A stretch of DNA of 64,000 nucleotides, from assembly GCF_004522095.1 (NCBI RefSeq), contig NZ_SPUI01000002.1:1054001-1118000 (forward strand). The letters run 5' to 3'. The notes under the pieces were generated by a model. That model ran no database searches and had not been told where the DNA came from. It saw only the letters and a list, made by a program, of their open reading frames with translations. A program made the translations under genes and the position numbers. Below are positions 53,555 to 62,425 of the stretch, one piece after another; the first letter of the stretch is position 1; each line of letters begins with the position of its first letter. This DNA is from Nocardioides sp. 503. GTDB lineage: Bacteria; Actinomycetota; Actinomycetes; Propionibacteriales; Nocardioidaceae.

Positions 53555-54479
53555 CCTCCTCGATGTCGGGCTCCTGGATGGACAGGTCCGCGACGTCGTA
53601 GGACGTGGCGAGCGCGGCCACGATCGGGGCGGCGCTCGCGTCCGCGGGGAAGCTCAGCCACTGGCGGGGGCCCTCCACGCGTCGGGTGACGGCGCCGGCC
53701 ACCTCGATCGGCGGCGCCTCGTCGACCAGGTCGACCACGACCGTGCGGCGCGAGCCCCCTTGCTCGTGCAGTCCGGCCAGCGTGCCGTCGTAGACCTGCG
53801 TGCCGTGGTCGATCACGATCACCCGGTCGCAGAGCGCCTCGATGTCCTGCAGGTCGTGGGTCGTGAGCATCAAGGTGGTGCCGCGGTCGCGGTTGAGCGC
53901 CCGCAGGAACTCCCGCAGCCGGCCCTTGCTCACCACGTCCAGGCCGATGGTGGGCTCGTCGAGGTAGAGGATCTCCGGGTCGTGCAGGAGCGCCGCCACG
54001 ATGTCGCCGCGCATCCGCTGGCCCAGGCTGAGCTGGCGCACCGGGGTGTCCAGCAGGTCGCCGAGGTCGAGGAGCTCGACGAACTCCGCGAGGTTGGTGC
54101 GGTGCCGCGCGGGGTCGGTGCGGTAGATCTTGTGGAGCAGGTCGAAGGAGTCGTGCAGGGGCAGGTCCCACCACAGCGACGTGCGCTGGCCGAAGACGAC
54201 GCCGATGCGCCGCGCCAGCGCCGTGCGGTGGCGGCTCGGGTCGACCCCGGCGACCGAGATCCGGCCGCTGGTGGGCACCAGGATCCCGGTGAGCATCTTG
54301 ACCGTCGTGGACTTCCCGGCGCCGTTGGGGCCGATGTAGCCGACCATCTCACCGGCGTCGATGGCAAACGTGAGGTCGCGCACCGCCTCGACCTCCGTGC
54401 GCTGCTTGCGGCGCGCGCCGTCGACGCGGCGGCGCACCGTGAAGGTACGGCGCAGCTCGGAGACCTCGATCAGCGACAT
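53496..54479 (-). CDS. ABC-2 exporter ATP-binding protein
   Basis: A 327-residue ATPase. Walker A is GPNGAGKST (near residues 51-59), the signature is LSLGQRMRGDIVAALLH (near 150-166) and Walker B is ILYLDEPTIGLD (near 170-181) with TTHDLQD. The LSLGQR signature and the ~90-residue C-terminal extension are typical of the ABC-2 subgroup that works with permeases of the type encoded next to it. Last gene of a three-gene operon. Confidence 0.92.
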   Translation of the reverse strand: MSLIEVSELRRTFTVRRRVDGARRKQRTEVEAVRDLTFAIDAGEMVGYIGPNGAGKSTTVKMLTGILVPTSGRISVAGVDPSRHRTALARRIGVVFGQRTSLWWDLPLHDSFDLLHKIYRTDPARHRTNLAEFVELLDLGDLLDTPVRQLSLGQRMRGDIVAALLHDPEILYLDEPTIGLDVVSKGRLREFLRALNRDRGTTLMLTTHDLQDIEALCDRVIVIDHGTQVYDGTLAGLHEQGGSRRTVVVDLVDEAPPIEVAGAVTRRVEGPRQWLSFPADASAAPIVAALATSYDVADLSIQEPDIEEVIRQLYSRPPSEPSGRPSG

Positions 54480-54480
54480 G

Positions 54481-55278
54481 TCAGCTCCCGGTCGATCGGT
54501 AGTGGCGCACGCCCACGCGCCAGGCGAGGGCGGCGGCGCCGAGGAACAGCGCGGCTGCGACGGGCGAGGCGAGCTGCAGCCACTCCGGCAGTCCGAACGG
54601 GTCGTCGCGGCCGAGGATGAAGAGCGCGGGGTACCAGTTGACGAACGCGATCGGCAGCACGAACGTCAGCGCCTTCACGATCTCCTGCGGGAAGACCGAC
54701 ATCGGGAACTGCGTGACCTGGTTGCCGCCGTAGGTGAAGGCGTTGGCGACCTCGGTGGAGTCGGCGGTCCAGAACTGCACGCAGGCCAGGCCGACGAAGA
54801 GGCTGAAGAAGATCACCGAGCCGCTGACGACCATCTCCACGGCCACCAGCGCGCGGGGCAGCGTCCAGTCGACGTACGTCGCCGCCCAGACGAACACCAG
54901 GCTCGACTGGAGCACGCGGGCGAAGCGGCGCGGCGCGAACTCGTCGGCGCACACCTGCACCAGCAGCGGCACCGGCTTGGTCATCATGGTGTCCAGGCGG
55001 CCCGTGCGGATCATCTGCCCGAGCCGCTCGACGCGCCCCACGCACAGGTCGGCGAACGCGATCCCGAGACCGGTGGCGCCGTAGAGGAAGCCGATCTCGG
55101 TGAGGCTGAAGCCGCCGAGGTCGTCGACGTTGCGCAGCAGCACCCAGATCGCGACGAAGTCGAGCCCGGTCATCAGGAAGCTGCCGACCGCCATCATCCA
55201 GAAGGACGCGGGGTAGGCCATCGAGGCGCGCACCCACAGGCTCGCGATGCGGCAGTAGTCGACGACGGCGTCAGCCAC
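54481..55278 (-). CDS. ABC-2 family transporter permease
   Basis: A 265-residue permease with six membrane helices, of the ABC2_membrane_6 type (FLMTGLDFVAIWVLLRNVDDLGGFSLTEIGFLYGATGLGIAFADLCVG). It forms a heterodimer with the other permease. It overlaps the upstream permease gene by eight bases and lies one base from the ATPase gene. Transported substrate unknown. Confidence 0.9.
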   Translation of the reverse strand: MADAVVDYCRIASLWVRASMAYPASFWMMAVGSFLMTGLDFVAIWVLLRNVDDLGGFSLTEIGFLYGATGLGIAFADLCVGRVERLGQMIRTGRLDTMMTKPVPLLVQVCADEFAPRRFARVLQSSLVFVWAATYVDWTLPRALVAVEMVVSGSVIFFSLFVGLACVQFWTADSTEVANAFTYGGNQVTQFPMSVFPQEIVKALTFVLPIAFVNWYPALFILGRDDPFGLPEWLQLASPVAAALFLGAAALAWRVGVRHYRSTGS

Positions 55279-56071
55279 CCTGCACCACCACCCGGCGCTC
55301 GGCGCGGTGCAGGACCCAGGCGCAGGCGGCGAGCAGGACGACCGCCCAGCCGCCCATGAAGGCCAGGCCCTCGACCACCTCGAGCCCGGTGCGCTTGCCC
55401 AGCCAGATGTCGGCCGGCACCTGGAGGAACGTCGCCCACGGCAGTGCCATCGCCAGCTCGCGGAGGCCGCCGGGCAGGATCACCAGGGGCACCGTGAGAC
55501 CGCTGAAGAACAGTGCCGCGAAGCCGAGCAGCATCCGCGGACCGACGTCGTCGAGCAGCCAGAAGGCCGTGAGCGAGGCCAGCATCCGCAGCCCGAAGCT
55601 CACCGTCACCGCCACCGGGACCGCCGCCAGGAGGACCAGCCACGTGAGCGGGTCGGCGGGGTAGCGCAGGTCGAAGAGCAGCCCGCCGACCACCGTGGGG
55701 GCCAACCCGCGGGTGAGCAGGTGGTAGGCCGCGCGGCCGAGGTCCGCGGAGAGGTACCAGCCCAGGATCCCCACCGGGCGGTAGAGGTCGATGACCACGT
55801 CTCCGGAGCGGATCCGCTCGGCGAGGTCGTCGGGCGAGCCGCCGCCCCACACCGCGACGGTCATGATCATCGCCTGGCCGAGCCAGACGTAGGTCACGGC
55901 GTCGCTGGCGTCGTACCCACCGGCGTCGGGGTTGGCACCCCACACCTCGAGGTAGACGAAGCAGAGGATCACGCCGAAGACGCAGTTGGTGAAGATGCCG
56001 GCCAGGGTCGCTCCGACGTAGGTGGAGTACCGCTTGAAGGCGCGCGTCGCGACGGCGACGTGCAGGGGCAT
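55271..56071 (-). CDS. ABC-2 family transporter permease
   Basis: A 266-residue permease with six membrane helices, homologous in layout to its neighbour (VWLGQAMIMTVAVWGGGSPDDLAERIRSGDVVIDLYRPVGILGWYLSADLG). The start is ATG 56071 (MPLHVAVATRAFKRYSTYVGATLAG); longer frames upstream overlap nothing conserved. First gene of the exporter operon. Confidence 0.9.
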   Translation of the reverse strand: MPLHVAVATRAFKRYSTYVGATLAGIFTNCVFGVILCFVYLEVWGANPDAGGYDASDAVTYVWLGQAMIMTVAVWGGGSPDDLAERIRSGDVVIDLYRPVGILGWYLSADLGRAAYHLLTRGLAPTVVGGLLFDLRYPADPLTWLVLLAAVPVAVTVSFGLRMLASLTAFWLLDDVGPRMLLGFAALFFSGLTVPLVILPGGLRELAMALPWATFLQVPADIWLGKRTGLEVVEGLAFMGGWAVVLLAACAWVLHRAERRVVVQGG

Positions 56072-56183
56072 TGCGGCAGTCTCGCACGCCCGGCCCCGGG
56101 CGCCGGGACCCGGAATAGCGCGTGCCACGATGTCGTTGGAGCGGGTGATGGATCGTTCAACTACTTCTGAGGAGATGGGCAGC

Positions 56184-57293
56184 ATGCAGTTCGGCATCTT
56201 CACCGTCGGCGACGTCACCACCGACCCGACGACCGGGCGGACGCCGACCGAGCACGAGCGGATCAAGGCCCAGGTCCAGATCGCCAAGAAGGCCGAGGAG
56301 GTCGGCCTCGACGTCGTTGCCGTCGGCCAGCACCACAACCCGCCGTTCGTCGCGTCGTCCCCGACGACGACCATGGCCTACATCGCCGCGCAGACCGAGC
56401 GGATCCTCCTCTCGACCTCCACGACGCTGATCACCACCACCGACCCGGTGCGCATCGCCGAGGACTACGGCACGCTGCAGCACCTCGCCGACGGCCGCAT
56501 GGACCTGATGATGGGCCGCGGCAACACCGGCCCGGTCTACCCGTGGTTCGGCAAGGACATCCGCGAGGGCATCAACCTCGCCATCGAGAACTACGCGCTG
56601 CTGCACCGCCTGTGGCGCGAGGACGTCGTCGACTGGGAGGGCAAGTTCCGCACGCCGCTCCAGGGCTTCACCGCCACCCCGCGCCCGCTCGACGGCGTGC
56701 CGCCGTTCGTGTGGCACGGCTCGATCCGCAGCCCCGAGATCGCCGAGCAGGCGGCGTACTACGGCGACGGCTTCTTCCACAACCACATCTTCTGGCCGAG
56801 CTCCCACACCCGGCAGATGGTCGCGCTCTACCGGCGCCGCTTCGAGCACTACGGCCACGGTCGCGCCGACCAGGCGATCGTCGGGCTGGGCGGGCAGTTC
56901 TTCATGCGCCGCAACAGCCAGGACGCCGTGCGGGAGTTCCGTCCGTACTTCGACAACGCCCCGGTCTACGGCCACGGCCCGTCGCTGGAGGACTTCACCT
57001 CCCAGACGCCGCTGACCGTCGGCTCGCCGCAGGAGGTGCTCGAGCGCACCCTCGGCTTCCGGGAGTACGTCGGCGACTACCAGCGCCAGCTCTTCCTGGT
57101 CGACCACGCCGGGCTGCCGGTCAAGACCGTGCTGGAGCAGCTGGACCTGCTCGGCGAGATCCTGCCGGACCTGCGCGCCGGGATGGCCGAGGGCCGCCCC
57201 GCCCACGTGCCCGACGGCCCGACCCACGCCGGCCTGGTGGCCGCGCGGGACGCCGCCGCTGTGACTGGGGCCGCCGAGGAGGTGTCGGCATGA
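56184..57293 (+). CDS. CE1758-family FMN-dependent luciferase-like monooxygenase
   Basis: A 369-residue bacterial-luciferase-fold flavin monooxygenase. VGQHHNPPFVASSPTTTMAYIAAQT, LADGRMDLMMGRGNTGPVYPWFG and VGSPQEVLERTLGF follow the family pattern closely. It takes reduced FMN from the reductase encoded next, whose gene overlaps by four bases. ATG 56184 (MQFGIFTVG) has GGAG nine bases upstream; ATG 56175 is possible. The organic substrate is unknown. Confidence 0.9.
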   Translation: MQFGIFTVGDVTTDPTTGRTPTEHERIKAQVQIAKKAEEVGLDVVAVGQHHNPPFVASSPTTTMAYIAAQTERILLSTSTTLITTTDPVRIAEDYGTLQHLADGRMDLMMGRGNTGPVYPWFGKDIREGINLAIENYALLHRLWREDVVDWEGKFRTPLQGFTATPRPLDGVPPFVWHGSIRSPEIAEQAAYYGDGFFHNHIFWPSSHTRQMVALYRRRFEHYGHGRADQAIVGLGGQFFMRRNSQDAVREFRPYFDNAPVYGHGPSLEDFTSQTPLTVGSPQEVLERTLGFREYVGDYQRQLFLVDHAGLPVKTVLEQLDLLGEILPDLRAGMAEGRPAHVPDGPTHAGLVAARDAAAVTGAAEEVSA

Positions 57294-57886
57294 CCCGCAT
57301 CCTGGCCGTCTCCGCTGGCCTCTCCGTGCCCTCGTCCACGCGGCTGCTCACCGAGCGGCTGGCGGACGCGGTGCGTGCCGACCTCGGCCCCGACGCCGAG
57401 GTGGAGCTCGTCGAGCTGCGGCCGCTGGCGCACGCGCTCGCCGACCACCTGCTGACCGGCTTCCCCAACGCCGAGCTCGAGGAGGTGCTCGAGAAGGTGC
57501 GCCTGGCCGACGGCCTGATCATGGTCACGCCCGTCTTCAGCGCCTCCTTCAGCGGCCTGTTCAAGACGTTCGTGGACGTGATGGAGCCGGGCCTGCTCAT
57601 CGGCAAGCCGGTCCTCATCGGCGCGACCGCCGGCACGTCGCGGCACTCGCTGGTGCTCGACCACGCCCTGCGGCCGCTGTTCGCCTACCTGCGCGCCGTC
57701 GTCGTCCCGACCGGCGTCTTCGCCGCGACCGAGGACTTCGGCGACCACGGCCTGGAGCAGCGCGTCGAGCGCGCGGCCGGTGAGCTGGCGTCCCTCGTCG
57801 GTGGCCGCCGCGCGCTGCACGTCGTACGCGACGAGTTCGCCGACCCCACGCCGTTCGCCGACCGGCTGCGCGGCCTCAGCACCTGA
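57290..57886 (+). CDS. CE1759-family NAD(P)H:FMN reductase
   Basis: A 198-residue flavodoxin-like reductase. LAVSAGLSVPSSTRLLTERL (phosphate loop), LIMVTPVFSASFSGLFKTFVDVMEPG (FMN contact) and IGATAGTSRHSLVLDHALRPLFAYLRA are typical. It supplies reduced FMN to the preceding monooxygenase. ATG 57290 overlaps that gene's stop (ATGA), enforcing balanced expression of the pair. Confidence 0.92.
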   Translation: MTRILAVSAGLSVPSSTRLLTERLADAVRADLGPDAEVELVELRPLAHALADHLLTGFPNAELEEVLEKVRLADGLIMVTPVFSASFSGLFKTFVDVMEPGLLIGKPVLIGATAGTSRHSLVLDHALRPLFAYLRAVVVPTGVFAATEDFGDHGLEQRVERAAGELASLVGGRRALHVVRDEFADPTPFADRLRGLST

Positions 57887-57904
57887 GGCCGCGACGCCGG
57901 ATGC

Positions 57905-58426
57905 TCAGTGCTGGTAGGTGCCGTGGAGGATCGCGCGTCCGGCGGTCTTGAAGGCGAGGTTGAACGACACGACCGCGGGCGACGCCTCGGCGTCGACGCC
58001 GAGGGTCGCCTCCTTCACCGCGTGCACGACGAAGAAGTAGCGGTGGACCTGGTCGCCCTGCGGCGGGGCGGCGCCCATGAACCCGGCCTCGCCGCCGTCG
58101 TTGCGCACGTGGAACGCGCCTCCGGGCAGTTCGCCCGCGGCCGCGCCGGTGTCCAGCGACGTCACGTCGGCGGGCAGGTCCACCAGCACCCAGTGCCAGA
58201 AGCCGCTCGGGGTCGGGGCGTCGGGGTCGAAGCAGGTGACGGTGAAGCTCTTGGTGCCCTCCGGGGCGCCCTCCCACGACAGCTGCGGTGAGGTGTTGCC
58301 CAGGTCGGCGACCTGGTCGTCCTTCAGCGGCTGGCCGTCGGCGACGTCCGTGCTGGTCACGGAGAACGACGGGACGCTCGGGAGGAGGTCGTAGGGGTTC
58401 GGGCTGACGGGACGCTCGAGGCTCAT
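57905..58426 (-). CDS. YbhB/YbcL-family PEBP-like protein
   Basis: A 173-residue phosphatidylethanolamine-binding-protein homologue, bacterial YbhB/YbcL type. [40 protein letters not shown] holds the ligand-binding DPDAP and HW residues, and [10 protein letters not shown] completes the pocket. No signal peptide, so cytosolic. Physiological role unknown. Start ATG 58426 has TACGTT six bases upstream. Confidence 0.92.
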   Translation of the reverse strand: MSLERPVSPNPYDLLPSVPSFSVTSTDVADGQPLKDDQVADLGNTSPQLSWEGAPEGTKSFTVTCFDPDAPTPSGFWHWVLVDLPADVTSLDTGAAAGELPGGAFHVRNDGGEAGFMGAAPPQGDQVHRYFFVVHAVKEATLGVDAEASPAVVSFNLAFKTAGRAILHGTYQH

Positions 58427-58432
58427 GCGTCA

Positions 58433-58438
58433 AACGTA
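58433..58438 (-). promoter_or_regulatory. -10 box TACGTT for the PEBP-like gene
   Basis: On the minus strand TACGTT ends six bases before the ATG at 58426, predicting a leaderless transcript. Confidence 0.5.
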
Positions 58439-58495
58439 GTCCGCGCCCTGAACCCTGACCATCGCCTCGCCGGTCGGACCCGGGATGATGGTGGC

Positions 58496-59716
58496 GTGGA
58501 CGAGATCGCGACCTACCCCGTTGGCCTGCGCCTGACCGGCCGACGCGTCGTGGTCGTCGGGGGCGGCCACGTCGCCCAGCGTCGCGTCCCGCAGCTCCTG
58601 GCCGCGGGCGCCGACGTCCATGTCGTCTCCCCGGACGTCACGCCCGCGATCGAGGGCCTCGTCGGCGCCGGCGAGGCCACCTGGCACCGCCGCGGCTTCG
58701 AGGAGGCCGACCTCGAGGACACCTGGTACGTCCTGGCCGTCACCGACGTCACGGAGGTCAACGAGCGGGTCTCGGCCGAGGCCGAGCGGAGGCGGGTCTT
58801 CTGCGTGCGCGCCGACGACGCGACCGACGCCACCGCCTGGACGCCCGCCGTGGGGCGCGCGGCCGGGCTCACCGTCGCGGTCCTGGGCAACCGTGAGCCC
58901 CGGCTGTCCGCCGCGGTGCGCGACGAGATCCTGGCCGGCCTGCGCGAGGGCACCCTGGGGCGGCACACGCGCACGCACAAGGCCGGCGTCACCCTCGTCG
59001 GCGGCGGGCCGGGCGACCCCGACCTGATCTCGGTGGCCGGCCGCAAGGCGCTCATGGAGGCCGACGTCGTGGTCGCCGACCGGCTCGCCCCGCGCGAGCT
59101 GCTCGGGCAGCTGCCCACCGACGTCGAGCTCGTCGACGTGGCCAAGCTGCCGCGCGGCCGCTCGGCGCAGCAGGAGGAGATCAACCGCGTCATCGTCGAG
59201 CGGGCGCTCGAGGGCAAGCGGGTCGTGCGCTTCAAGGGCGGCGACAACTTCGTCTTCGGCCGCGGCTACGAGGAGGTCCTGGCGTGCCGGGCCGCCGGCG
59301 TGCCGGTCACCGTCATCCCCGGCCTGACCAGCCCGGTCGCCGTACCCGCCGTCGCCGGCATCCCGGTCACCCACCGCGGCGTCGCCCACGAGTTCACCGT
59401 CGTCTCCGGGCACCTGCCGCCCGGCCACCCCGAGTCGCTGACCAACTGGGACGCCCTCTCGGCGCTGCGCGGCACGCTGGTGCTGATGATGGCCGTCGAG
59501 AACGCCCCCGTCATCGCCGACGTGCTGGTCGCGGGTGGGCGGAGCCCCGAGACCCCGGTGGCGGTCCTGTGCGACGGGACGATGCCGGGGGAGCGCACCG
59601 TGCTCGCCACCCTCGGCACCCTCCAGGCCGAGCTCCTCGCCCACGCGGTGCTCCCGCCCGCGATCATCGTCGTCGGCGACGTCGTCGCGGTGGCCCATCC
59701 CGAGCGCTTCGCGTGA
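58496..59716 (+). CDS. Siroheme synthase-type fusion: precorrin-2 dehydrogenase and uroporphyrinogen-III C-methyltransferase
   Basis: A 406-residue bifunctional enzyme making siroheme precursors. The N-terminal Rossmann domain (about residues 1-150, VVVVGGGHVAQRRVPQLLAAGADVHVVSP) is the CysG-type dehydrogenase/ferrochelatase part. The C-terminal methyltransferase (about 160-400) has VGGGPGDPDLISVAGRKALMEADVVVADRLA and the SAM-binding VIPGLTSPVAVPAVAGIPVTHRG. The central dimerisation/ferrochelatase segment looks reduced compared with E. coli CysG. It serves sulfite/nitrite reductases; none is in the window. Confidence 0.93.
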   Translation: MDEIATYPVGLRLTGRRVVVVGGGHVAQRRVPQLLAAGADVHVVSPDVTPAIEGLVGAGEATWHRRGFEEADLEDTWYVLAVTDVTEVNERVSAEAERRRVFCVRADDATDATAWTPAVGRAAGLTVAVLGNREPRLSAAVRDEILAGLREGTLGRHTRTHKAGVTLVGGGPGDPDLISVAGRKALMEADVVVADRLAPRELLGQLPTDVELVDVAKLPRGRSAQQEEINRVIVERALEGKRVVRFKGGDNFVFGRGYEEVLACRAAGVPVTVIPGLTSPVAVPAVAGIPVTHRGVAHEFTVVSGHLPPGHPESLTNWDALSALRGTLVLMMAVENAPVIADVLVAGGRSPETPVAVLCDGTMPGERTVLATLGTLQAELLAHAVLPPAIIVVGDVVAVAHPERFA

Positions 59717-59726
59717 GCGTCCCCTG

Positions 59727-60530
59727 ATGGCGGTCCTGGTCCCGATCGACGACCCCGCCGACCCTCGGCTCGCCGACTACCGCGACCTGCGCGACGTCGA
59801 GCTGCGCAAGCACCTCGAGGGCGAGCACGGGCTCTTCCTGGCGGAGGGCGAGAAGGTCGTACGGCGCGCGGTCGAGGCCGGCCACGCCCCCCGGTCCTTC
59901 CTGATGGCGCCGCGCTGGCTCGACGGCCTCGCCGACGTCCTGGACCGCTCCGAGGCACCCTGCTACGTCCTGGAGGAGCGGCTCGCCGAGCAGGTGACGG
60001 GCTTCCACGTCCACCGCGGCGCCCTCGCCTCGCTGCACCGCCCGGCGCTGCGCTCCGTCGACGACGTGCTCGAGGGCGCGCGCTCGGTCCTGGTGCTGGA
60101 GGACCTCGTCGACCACACCAACGTCGGCGCGGTGTTCCGCAGCGGCGCGGCGCTGGGGTTCGACGCCGTCCTGCTGGCACCGCGCTGCGCCGACCCGCTC
60201 TACCGCCGGTCGATCAAGGTCGGCATGGGCGCGGTGTTCACGATGCCGTGGACGCGCCTGCCGGACTGGCACGAGGCGCTGCCCGATCTCTCGGCGCGCG
60301 GCTTCACCACCGTCGCGCTGACGCTGGCCGACGACGCGGTCGGCATCGAGGACGCGGTCGCCGGTCTCGACCGCGTCGCGCTGGTCCTCGGCTCGGAGGG
60401 CCACGGACTGTCCGCGCGCTGGGAGCAGTCGGCCGACCGGCGGGCGATCATCCCGATGGCCGAGGGCATCGACTCGCTCAACGTTGCCGCCGCCTCCGCC
60501 GTCGCGTGCTGGGTGACTGCGCGGCGGTGA
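59727..60530 (+). CDS. SpoU/TrmH-family RNA 2'-O-methyltransferase
   Basis: A 267-residue SPOUT methyltransferase. An N-terminal RNA-binding region (DVELRKHLEGEHGLFLAEGEKVVRRAVEAG) precedes the catalytic SPOUT domain (about 110-265): motif 1 LEDLVDHTNVGAVFRSGAALG with the catalytic Arg, motif 2 LVLGSEGHGLS and motif 3 IPMAEGIDSLNVAAASAVACW. It methylates a ribose in rRNA or tRNA; the target base is unknown. ATG 59727, ten bases after the siroheme enzyme, so probably co-transcribed. Confidence 0.93.
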   Translation: MAVLVPIDDPADPRLADYRDLRDVELRKHLEGEHGLFLAEGEKVVRRAVEAGHAPRSFLMAPRWLDGLADVLDRSEAPCYVLEERLAEQVTGFHVHRGALASLHRPALRSVDDVLEGARSVLVLEDLVDHTNVGAVFRSGAALGFDAVLLAPRCADPLYRRSIKVGMGAVFTMPWTRLPDWHEALPDLSARGFTTVALTLADDAVGIEDAVAGLDRVALVLGSEGHGLSARWEQSADRRAIIPMAEGIDSLNVAAASAVACWVTARR

Positions 60531-60538
60531 CCCCTGCG

Positions 60539-60609
60539 GTTTGGTCACAGACCGCAGGTTCCAAGCGCTCGAAGTGCGGTTGGTGACCAAACGGCAGGGA
60601 TCGGCCACC
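60539..60609 (+). repeat. Interspersed palindromic repeat, copy A
   Basis: Arm GTTTGGTCACAGACCGCA (60539-60556) pairs at 16 of 18 positions with TGCGGTTGGTGACCAAAC (60575-60592), around an inner AGCGCT palindrome. The 35 bases 60575-60609 are identical to 62126-62160. A further 20-base piece ending GATCGGCCACCGG recurs at once near 60624-60643. No gene is visible from 60531 to 60719. Confidence 0.75.
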
Positions 60610-60683
60610 GGCGCGGGGGCGGTCGGCAGGGATCGGCCACCGGTCCTTGCGCAGTTCGGCTGCGGCCTGGAGAAGGCCGCGTC

Positions 60684-60689
60684 TACGGT
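60684..60689 (+). promoter_or_regulatory. -10 box TACGGT for the secreted Ig-like protein
   Basis: TACGGT would start transcription near 60696, leaving a 24-base leader with AGGAGC before the GTG at 60720. Confidence 0.4.
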
Positions 60690-60719
60690 CGCAGGACCTC
60701 GACCACCAGGAGCAGAATC

Positions 60720-61997
60720 GTGCCTCGTCGCCACGGCCGCCGTTCCGGCGCCCTCGCCATCGTGTCCCTCGTCCTCGGGCTGCTCCTCGGCACGGTGGCC
60801 TTCGTGGCGCCCGCGCAGGCGGGCCCGGGCGGCTCGCCCCAGCGAGCGGCCGCTCCGTCCATGGTCAACCTGTCGGCGTCGCTCGCCGGCCCGCCGTCGG
60901 GGACCCTGGCGACGGTCGACCTCGACGCGCTGGTCTACATCCCCGGCAGCAACGCCGTGGGCGCGGTCGCGTTCTACGAGGGCGACCTCCTCCGTGACAC
61001 CCGGCCCGTTGCCGGCGGCGGCTTCCCGACCTCGGTGAAGACCTCGCTGCTGGTCCAGGGCGCCGGGCCGCACACCTTCCACGCGGTGTTCACCCCGACC
61101 GACGCCGGGTACGCGCCGTCGCGCTCCAACGACGCGACCGTCAACGTCCCGAAGGTCCTCCAGGCGACGACGACGATGCTGAACGCGACCAAGGACGGTC
61201 ACCAGGTCAGCCTGCTCTCCGCGACCTCGGCGAGCGGGGGAGTCCCGGTCGGCTCCGTGGAGTTCCGCCAGGACGGCGTCCTGGTCGGCACGGTGCCGGC
61301 GGCGACCTCAGGCAACTTCGCGATGGCCCACCAGACGCGGACCGTGCCCGGTGGCACGCACTCCTTCACCGCGACGTTCGTGCCGACCGACCCCGAGGCC
61401 TACGCGACCTCCACCTCCCAGCCGCAGTCCCTGACGATCGACGCGACCGCCACCACCACCGCGCTCACGGGCTCGCTCAAGGCCACGACCGGCACCTTCA
61501 CCGCCACCGTGGACGCGGTCGACGACACCGTCCCGACCGGCAAGGTCGACCTCTACGACGGCGACCGCGTCGTGCGATCGGCCACCCTCACCGAGGGTCG
61601 CGCCACGCTGGTGGTCGCCGGACTCGCGCCGGGCAAGCACGACTTCCGTGCCGTCTACGTCCCCGCCGACGGCGCCTACTCCACGTCGAGCTCCCCGGCC
61701 GTGTCGATGACCGTGGCGAAGGCCGCCTCGCGGACGACGGTCACGGCACCGGCCAAGGCCAGGGTCGGTGCCCGACCGGTGGTCCGGGTCAAGGTCGTCA
61801 GCCAGGGCGCGCCGGCCACGGGCAAGGTCACGCTGCGCTACGGCGTCAAGACGGTGACCCTCAAGCTCGTCGGCGGCAAGGCGTCCTTCAAGCTGCCCAA
61901 ATTGCGCCAGGGCCGGCTGAAGCTCACGGCGACGTACCTGGGCAACGCGGGCACCCAGGCCTCCGTCGGCAGCGGTCTGGTCAAGGTCAGGCGCTGA
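60720..61997 (+). CDS. Secreted protein with repeated bacterial Ig-like domains
   Basis: A 425-residue exported protein. The signal peptide covers about residues 1-35 (MPRRHGRRSGALAIVSLVLG, ending APAQAGPGG). Three Ig-like domains follow (about 42-135, 137-235 and 237-330), each with a V-P-x-G-x-V-x-F/L-x-x-x/D-G core, such as PVGSVEFRQDGVLVG and PTGKVDLYDGDRV. A fourth, shorter domain (about 335-423, basic) resembles the same fold. No anchor or catalytic motif is present. Probably a cell-surface or matrix protein. It is flanked by palindromic repeats on both sides. Confidence 0.88.
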   Translation: MPRRHGRRSGALAIVSLVLGLLLGTVAFVAPAQAGPGGSPQRAAAPSMVNLSASLAGPPSGTLATVDLDALVYIPGSNAVGAVAFYEGDLLRDTRPVAGGGFPTSVKTSLLVQGAGPHTFHAVFTPTDAGYAPSRSNDATVNVPKVLQATTTMLNATKDGHQVSLLSATSASGGVPVGSVEFRQDGVLVGTVPAATSGNFAMAHQTRTVPGGTHSFTATFVPTDPEAYATSTSQPQSLTIDATATTTALTGSLKATTGTFTATVDAVDDTVPTGKVDLYDGDRVVRSATLTEGRATLVVAGLAPGKHDFRAVYVPADGAYSTSSSPAVSMTVAKAASRTTVTAPAKARVGARPVVRVKVVSQGAPATGKVTLRYGVKTVTLKLVGGKASFKLPKLRQGRLKLTATYLGNAGTQASVGSGLVKVRR

Positions 61998-62022
61998 CCC
62001 CTGGTCGGTCCACGGACACGAA

Positions 62023-62059
62023 GGCCCGCGCGCGCGACGTCCAGCGACGTCGTCGGGCC
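62023..62059 (+). terminator. Terminator-like hairpin after the Ig-like gene
   Basis: GGCCCG and CGACGT on the left pair with ACGTCG and CGGGCC on the right, around a six-base loop, with a six-base bulge in the left arm. It begins 26 bases after the stop at 61997. Confidence 0.55.
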
Positions 62060-62091
62060 GGCTCTCTCGTGCGTTCCTGGACCCCGCCGTG

Positions 62092-62160
62092 TGGTCACCA
62101 ACCGCAGGTTCGAGCGCCTCAAACGTGCGGTTGGTGACCAAACGGCAGGGATCGGCCACC
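62092..62160 (+). repeat. Interspersed palindromic repeat, copy B
   Basis: Arm TGGTCACCAACCGCA (62092-62106) is perfectly complementary to TGCGGTTGGTGACCA (62126-62140). Its right end, 62126-62160, is identical over 35 bases to 60575-60609. The stretch 61998-62425 holds no gene I can support; it contains this repeat, the terminator, half-copy C and the promoter of the next gene. Confidence 0.8.
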
Positions 62161-62249
62161 CGCGGCGGGAGGAGACCACCCCGGGCCCGCCTCGGACAGT
62201 CGGACGCCGTCATCGCCGACCACGCGGCCGGATCCGGACGCCCCTGACC

Positions 62250-62267
62250 TGCGGTTGGTGACCAAAC
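62250..62267 (+). repeat. Interspersed palindromic repeat, half-copy C
   Basis: TGCGGTTGGTGACCAAAC, identical to the right arm of copy A, but without a matching left arm nearby, so a broken or half element. Confidence 0.6.
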
Positions 62268-62389
62268 CGCGAGTGCGTCGGCCTCCGGCGGTGACCGGTT
62301 CCGGACGCGGCGGGGTGGGGTGGGGTACGTCACGTGGTGCGCGTGGGGCCGATCGCCCCGTTCGACTGCGCGGATCCCGGCGGGCCGCT

Positions 62390-62395
62390 TAGGGT
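62390..62395 (+). promoter_or_regulatory. -10 box TAGGGT for the secreted metalloprotease gene
   Basis: TAGGGT would start transcription near 62402, giving a 24-base leader with AAGGAG (62414-62419) ahead of the GTG at 62426. Confidence 0.45.
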
Positions 62396-62425
62396 CGCCC
62401 AGAACCTCGGATCAAGGAGCACTAC

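Noticed and set aside
62092..62160. A tRNA gene suggested by GGTTCGAGCGC within the repeat
   Set aside because: No acceptor stem, D-arm or anticodon arm can be folded. The bases are the loop region of the palindromic repeat.
60539..62267. A CRISPR array from the repeated 35-mers
   Set aside because: The copies are about 1.5 kb apart with a protein gene between them, spacing is irregular and no cas genes are present.
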